A DNA stretch of 64,000 nt from Isoetes taiwanensis (lineage: Eukaryota > Streptophyta > Lycopodiopsida > Isoetales > Isoetaceae). The notes beneath the pieces were generated by a model. That model ran no database searches. It worked only from the letters and a program-made list of their open reading frames with translations, and was not told where the DNA came from. Below, piece after piece: positions 59,215-64,000 of the stretch. How positions within the stretch are numbered: position 1 is the first letter of the stretch; every line of letters begins with the position of its first letter. The stretch is from assembly GCA_021234155.1 (NCBI GenBank), contig JAJEKV010000027.1:8420873-8484872 (forward strand). The letters are read 5' to 3'. Made by a program: the position numbers and the translations under genes.

Positions 59215-59715
59215 TTTGTATGAGACCATGTCAAATGCTTTGGAGAAGTCCACATATATCATGTACAATGCTTGTCTTGGTCCCTTAGCTTTCTCAATAC
59301 TAGTTCTCCATTTGAGAATATGATCTAGAGTGTTATATCATTTGCGAAATCTTGCTTGACCACGAGCCCTCTTCCCTTGCTCTTCAGTCCAAGTACTAAT
59401 CTTTTTCTTCAAAAGCCTCTAGAGCACAAGGTACTACCTACCATGATCATGTGAGAGTTCTTTACATCCTTTTTGTCACCAGCTTTATGAATAAGGACAA
59501 TTTTTCTAATTTTTTAGTCATCTGGAAGCCCCTGGCGCAATCATATTCATTTGTTGCGTAAGGATAAGTAGCAGCTCCTTTCCTCCCCATTGTAGTAACT
59601 CCACAAGAATGCCAATGAAATCATGTGATTTGCCATTAGCCATCTTGTTTACCTGTATCTGCATGTCATTCTCTGTAAAAATGTCCTCATGAACTTGCGA
59701 AAGTGACATGCCTTT
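59215..59715 (-). mobile_element. LINE reverse transcriptase fragment
   Basis: On the minus strand from 59709: 'VNKMANGKSHDFIGILVELL' (RT start), 'GKRARGQARFRK' then 'TLDHIL', and 'LYMIYVDFSKAFDMV' (about 59265-59220), which is RT motif A with its catalytic Asp. Several frameshifts and stops. The fragment ends before the YxDD motif. It belongs to the same broad LINE type as the element at 2613-4040. Confidence 0.8.
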
Positions 59716-60280
59716 AGTAAGGAAATCATGATCATGTCATCTATAGGTTATAGTGCCTGAGTACATGCAGAACAACATTAGGATAATTAATATGTTTCTA
59801 AGGGGTTGATATCATAAGTAATAGTATGATATTGAACCATTGAATTGAGAATGCTATGTAGGCATTGAACCATTGGACCGAGGAAATTATATGGTTATAG
59901 AAGGTTATAAACGAGCTAAACAAAGGTTTAGTCTCAGATTCAAGATTAGCAAGCTCGAAACCAACTGAAAAATTCGGTGAGCTATCTGCTATAAATGAAA
60001 AACTAAGAAGTAGATTATTATTGAGCTTTACAGTTGAAGTTTATGCAGATCCAGCATGCATTCTAGGGTTTTTCGATGCAATCCTGTTCAATGAATATGG
60101 TTTCGAAGTTTCATTGTTTCAGTAATGCTACAGTTGAATGTTAAAGGTTTATTATCTTTATAAGCGTGTTTTAAAAGGGCACTATATGTAAAGGGTCTAT
60201 ATTGAATCATATTGCTAATCATACAATAGTACATTGAACCTCTAACTCTGATTATCTAAGTTATCATTTGGTACAAAGCT

Positions 60281-60950
60281 ATGTCTACCGTGACCGGGAG
60301 CATTCTTCATTAAGTGGTATTGAAGTATTTCAAGAAGAGGCTGGATTCCAAGCATGGAAAGGCAGAATGAAGGATGTATTAGAGGCAGAAGGTTTATGGG
60401 AACATATTGAAGGAACAGATAACTTTGATGCTGAAAGCAGCACTGCCAATTCAACCAGAGGAACTGAAGGATCTGCAAGTGTAACTGGAGGCCAAAATGA
60501 AAGCAGCCAAAGAGGTAAAATTCAAGAAGCCCGTGTCATAATAAGCAACAAATTAAGCTCAATTGAAATTAAAAGGAAAAACACCAAAGGAAATGTGGAA
60601 GTACTTGATCAAAACATATGAAGTTAAAAATACTTCTCAACTTGATGTGCTTGATAGAGAGCTTAGGAAGCTGAGATTTCAACAAAGTGATAATTTGACT
60701 CAAATTTTTCAGAAGTTTGATAATATAATAGCAGATATGGAGGCTGCTGGAGTTCCCATTACTAGAGAGTTTCAGGTATTATCTCTAGCAAGAGCTTTTT
60801 CGAAATTTGGAGAACTAGGAACTCTGATTAGGACTGTGGGAAGAAACAGGGAAAAGGCTGAAGTTCTTATAAGAACTGAGATAGAGCAAAGAAGGTTAAA
60901 TCAAGAAGAGGAAGAGGAAGAGGAACATGTCGAAGTGCTATATGTAGGAA
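60281..60950 (+). pseudogene. Copia gag, upstream copy
   Basis: Ty1-copia Gag N-terminal (UBN2-type) domain: 'LSGIEVFQEEAGFQAWKGR', 'EGLWEHIEG', then after a one-base frame change near 60570 'GKTPKEMWKYLIKTYE', 'SQLDVLDRELRKLRF', 'NLTQIFQKFDNIIADM' and an acidic run. It is cut by the tandem-duplication junction right after 'EVLYVG', so the zinc knuckle is missing. The start region 'ctaccgtgaccgggagc' is a CAG/CTG-damaged form of the downstream copy's 'ctaccagactgggagc'. Gag packages retrotransposon RNA. Confidence 0.8.
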
Positions 60951-61192
60951 GTTTATGCAGATCCAGCATGCATTCTAGGGTTTTTCGATGCAATCCTGTT
61001 CAATGAATATGGTTTCGAAGTTTCATTGTTTCAGTAATGCTACAGTTGAATGTTAAAGGTTTATTATCTTTATAAGTGTGTTTTAAAAGGGCACTATATG
61101 TAAAGGGTCTATATTGAATCATATTGCTAATCATACAATAGTACATTGAACCTCTAACTCTGATTATCTAAGTTATCATTTGATACAAAGCT

Positions 61193-61868
61193 ATGTCTAC
61201 CAGACTGGGAGCATTACTGTTAAGTGGTATTGAAGTATTTCAAGGAGAGGCTGGATTCCAAGCATGGAAAGGCAGAATGAAGGATGTATTAGAGGCAGAA
61301 GGTTTATGGGAACATATTGAAGGAACAGATAACTTTGATGCTGAAAGCAGCACTGCCAATTCCGCCAGAGGAACTGAAGGATCTGCAAGTGTAACTGGAG
61401 GCCAAAATGAAAGCAGCCAAAGAGGTAAAATTCAAGAAGCCCGTGTCATAATAAGCAACAAATTAAGCTCAATTGAAATTAAAAGGAAAAACACCAAAGG
61501 AAATGTGGAAGTACTTGATCAAAACATATGAAGTTAAAAATACTTCTCAACTTGATGTGCTTGATAGAGAGCTTAGGAAGCTGAGATTTCAACAAGAGGC
61601 TGCTGGAGTTCCCATTACTAGAGAGTTTCAGGTACTATCTCTAGCAAGAGCTTTTTCGAAATTTGGAGAACTAGGAACTCTGATTAGGACTGTGGGAAGA
61701 AACAGGGAAAAGGCTGAAGTTCTTATAAGAACTGAGATAGAGCAAAGAAGGTTAAATCAAGAAGAGGAAGAGGAACATGTCGAAGTGCTATATGTAGGAA
61801 GAGGTAGAGGAAGAGGAAAAGTTGGTCCATGCTTTATTTGCAAAAGCATATGGACACTTGAAAGCTAA
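61193..61868 (+). pseudogene. Copia gag, downstream copy with zinc knuckle
   Basis: ATG at 61193 ('MSTRLGALLLSGIEVF'). Same domain and same frameshift (about 61480) as the upstream copy, so the shift predates the duplication. It lacks 18 codons ('SDNLTQIFQKFDNIIADM') in frame. It continues through an acidic run, 'RGRGRGK' and a CCHC knuckle 'CFICKSYGHLKANC' (after another one-base shift). The next bases are the captured promoter fragment, so protease, integrase and RT are absent. Confidence 0.85.
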
Positions 61869-62003
61869 TTGCCTTTGCTTCCGCTCATTTCTTCAAACAA
61901 ACCAAAACCTAAAAACTGAGATACAACGCCCCAGACTGGGGATATTAAATAGCCCTCGAATCATTCCACGCGTCATCCATGCACATGCATCTATTTTGGG
62001 CCC
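61869..62003 (-). other. Captured promoter and first codons of the 54.7-kb gene
   Basis: 135 bases nearly identical to 54950-55084: the first six codons, leader, TATA-like box and upstream region of the small Gly/Ser/Tyr gene, same orientation. The G-box CACGTG is CACGCG here. The left junction overlaps 'ttgc' of the gag zinc knuckle; the right junction is at 'ttttgggccc'. Confidence 0.9.
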
Positions 62004-62198
62004 GGGCAAGCCTTAAAATTGAATGGTGGTATCTCCATTTTTTTGAAGGGCAATTTTTTAGAGTTGCCATTCCATTCTTTTGAAGGTTAAATTTTTTCTT
62101 AGCCATTCATTAAAGCACATCTTCAATATAAAAGCAAAAACATATAATTCACACATAAAGCTTAAAGGCCTTCCTATTATGATTCAATAGCCCAAAGT

Positions 62199-64000
62199 TT
62201 ACAATTGCACCATGCGGCGTTGCTTATGATCCATCCAATTAGCATAGATCATTTCATAGTCTCGTGCATCTGCCACGTCAGGCGATGATAATGATAAGAA
62301 CATCAACATTTCAAGAGTTTTCAGATTCAAAGATTCTTGATCATCATCCTTTATCAAGTTTTGCCTTCGGAATCCACGTTCACATTCTACAGATGATGCT
62401 GGAAGAACTAGAACTGCTTGCCATAACTTCATCACGTCATCATAGACATCAAAAAAATAGAAATCACACACTCTACAAGCATCCCATAAAGTCTTCATGT
62501 TCTTACGGCTTTGTTGCACTTGTAATCTTACTACAAATGAATATGCTTGCCCTTTGCACTTTTCAATATCAAGAAATGCATATTTTCCTTCCCCAAAATT
62601 GTTGCATAAAGTGCTAGTCCACTTATCTGTTTGGTCTTCCATTTGCCTTCTTGGAAAAGCTTATTCAAGACATTAAGCTCCAATAAAACATCAGCAAGGA
62701 AATGAAAATAGAATTGCACACTTGCTTTTTTGAAAGAACTTGTTCTTCATTTGTTTCCCATAAGCGCATAAGAGCCGACATCAATTTCACAATACGTGAG
62801 ATGACATTGCCACGAGAAAGCCATCTCACGTCATGGATTTGTTGCAAGTTAATCTTTGGCAAATCAAAAACCTCCTCCAAAAAACGTAAACTTGCATGCC
62901 TTCTTGAAGATCTACCCACCCATGAACTCACTTTCCTTGCCAATTTCTCAAGATCTTTAAATACGGGAAAGTAATTGAAAGCATCACTAGCTGCAAGTGC
63001 TTCTCGATGAGCAATACAATGCACACCTACCAAATGTGGTACATCCCTTCGAAGTTGTGTTATAAGACCATTTTGTGACCCAACCATTGCCGAACAAACA
63101 TCGGTTGCAATGCCAACTAGTCTTGACATAGGCAGCCCCAATTCATTCAAACAAGAAACAAGACTTTGATAAAGGGTATTAGATGTACCATCTTTGATTC
63201 CAAGTAATTTCAAGAAACGTGTGCATGGTATGCCTTTGCCTTTCTCCGTTAAGTAACACACATAAACAATGAGATGGCTCTAAAGATCTATCGGTACTCT
63301 CGTCAACCATTATGGAGTAGAATGGACTCTCCACAACCTCCTTCAATAATATCTCCAAGTATGCTCGATGGGCAGCAGCCATAAAATCTTTACCTAAATG
63401 AGATTAACAAAATGAAATGAATGAACATTTGAGCTTTAAAAAAATAAAGAAGAGAAAAACACAAATTAATCTCATAGGAAGACATATATAAATTAAACAT
63501 AACTCAAATAAATGTACCTGCCATAAGATTTGTATAAGATGAGTACTCGTCGTTGATAGTGATATTAGGAGTCCCAATCAATCTTTGAAATTCACAAAGC
63601 CTCTCATACTCCTTCAAAGATTGCATTTGTGATGCAACTTTGTATGCACATTTTATCACAGAAACGATACGAGCCTTTTCTTGTTCACACATAAGCACAT
63701 GACTTTTGGAATAGTGGAAGTTGGTGGCTTCTTCTTAGCTTCCATGCGTAAGGTAGCAAGCTTGTGAACCTCTGACTTATCATGAGTAGCTAAAGCTCCT
63801 CTTTGTATAGAAGAACTTCCCCCTTTTGCAAAGGGTGTGTCCATTTTAAATTCCACACACCATTTACATTTAATCCTTTGATTAGGAGGAATTCCAACAC
63901 AATAATTCCATGGATATGGAATAACCCAACTTGGTTTCCAAACTCTTTTAAACTTTTTTGTAACGGCAGTTCCATCACACTCTTCAAATTCATCAAATTC
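62199..64000 (-). pseudogene. hAT-type transposase gene, frameshifted, incomplete at window edge
   Basis: Order on the minus strand: a zinc-binding N-terminal part with 'IKCKWCVEFKMDTPF' (about 63870-63825), then 'YERLCEFQRLIGTPN', a 124-bp intron (63517-63394, GT-AG, in frame from 'TNLMAG' to 'GKDFMAAAH'), 'VVESPFYSIMVDESTDRS' (catalytic Asp region), 'VGIATDVCSAMVGSQNG', 'VHCIAHREALAASDA', 'HDVRWLSRGN' and the hAT dimerisation motif 'LPASSVECERGF' (about 62400-62365). It ends at 62199. At least three single-base frameshifts (near 63250, 62700 and 62620) with otherwise well-preserved motifs, so the breaks could be sequence errors. The N terminus lies beyond the window. Such proteins resemble domesticated zinc-finger/hAT proteins as well as transposases. 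Confidence 0.85.

Larger units (their letters stand above)
60036..61869 (+). repeat. 912-bp tandem duplication containing copia leader and gag
   Basis: 60036-60947 and 60948-61869 are direct copies (start 'gaagtttatgcagatcc'). Each holds about 230 bp of LTR or leader sequence, a primer-binding-like 'TTTGGTACAAAGC' (60267-60279), and gag. At the junction 'gaag' is shared by the two joined ends. The second copy lacks 54 bases that the first has. Confidence 0.95.

Overview
This is nuclear DNA from a land plant, most likely one with a large, repeat-rich genome. The plant assignment rests on a glycine-rich cell-wall protein gene, a small Gly/Ser/Tyr/Asn-rich protein of a type I recall from plant genomes, plant-type copia, LINE, Helitron and hAT remnants, and candidate exons with GT-AG junctions. 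A fern or other seed-free plant is a guess; nothing in the window proves it. There are no bacterial operons, CRISPR arrays or intact rRNA genes.

The dominant structure is a direct duplication. Bases 1-20719 (copy 1, cut by the window's left edge) reappear as about 24093-45018 (copy 2), offset 24.09-24.30 kb. Both copies carry, in order: an A/C-rich CAAACTC minisatellite, a three-exon candidate gene on the minus strand, a decayed LINE with a (TATTC)n tail, a broken gene of an unrecognised conserved family split by a tRNA-derived SINE, a CCACAA-rich tract, a copia primer-binding-site/gag fragment, a large inverted repeat, a second LINE 3' end, and a glycine-rich protein gene. A 3.4-kb spacer separates the copies. 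Long stretches are nearly identical. Elsewhere the copies disagree in patches, and the disagreements cluster at CAG/CTG, with CAGCA repeatedly read as CAAAGA. The 'bad' copy alternates between the two. This looks much more like uncorrected long-read base-calling error at methylated CHG sites than like evolution, and it leaves open that the duplication is an assembly or haplotype artefact. Frameshifts in this window should be read with that in mind.

45019-56700 is mostly single-copy, AT-rich, intergenic or intronic DNA. It holds two MITE-like elements (46052-46371 and 47697-47828), several short direct duplications, one small intact gene on the minus strand (54721-54969) with a TATA-like box and a G-box, and two candidate first exons on the plus strand (52955 and 56442).

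56750-64000 is a transposon graveyard: a decayed Helitron helicase with a candidate 3' hairpin, a LINE reverse transcriptase fragment, a copia gag fragment duplicated in tandem (912-bp period), a 135-bp copy of the promoter and first codons of the 54.7-kb gene joined directly to the gag zinc knuckle, and a frameshifted hAT transposase gene that runs off the right edge.

I did not find a convincing new multi-gene system. The best leads are the unrecognised 'SDGAAS ... NHGKGEHDG' family, the promoter fragment joined to the copia gag, and the CAG/CTG error signature.
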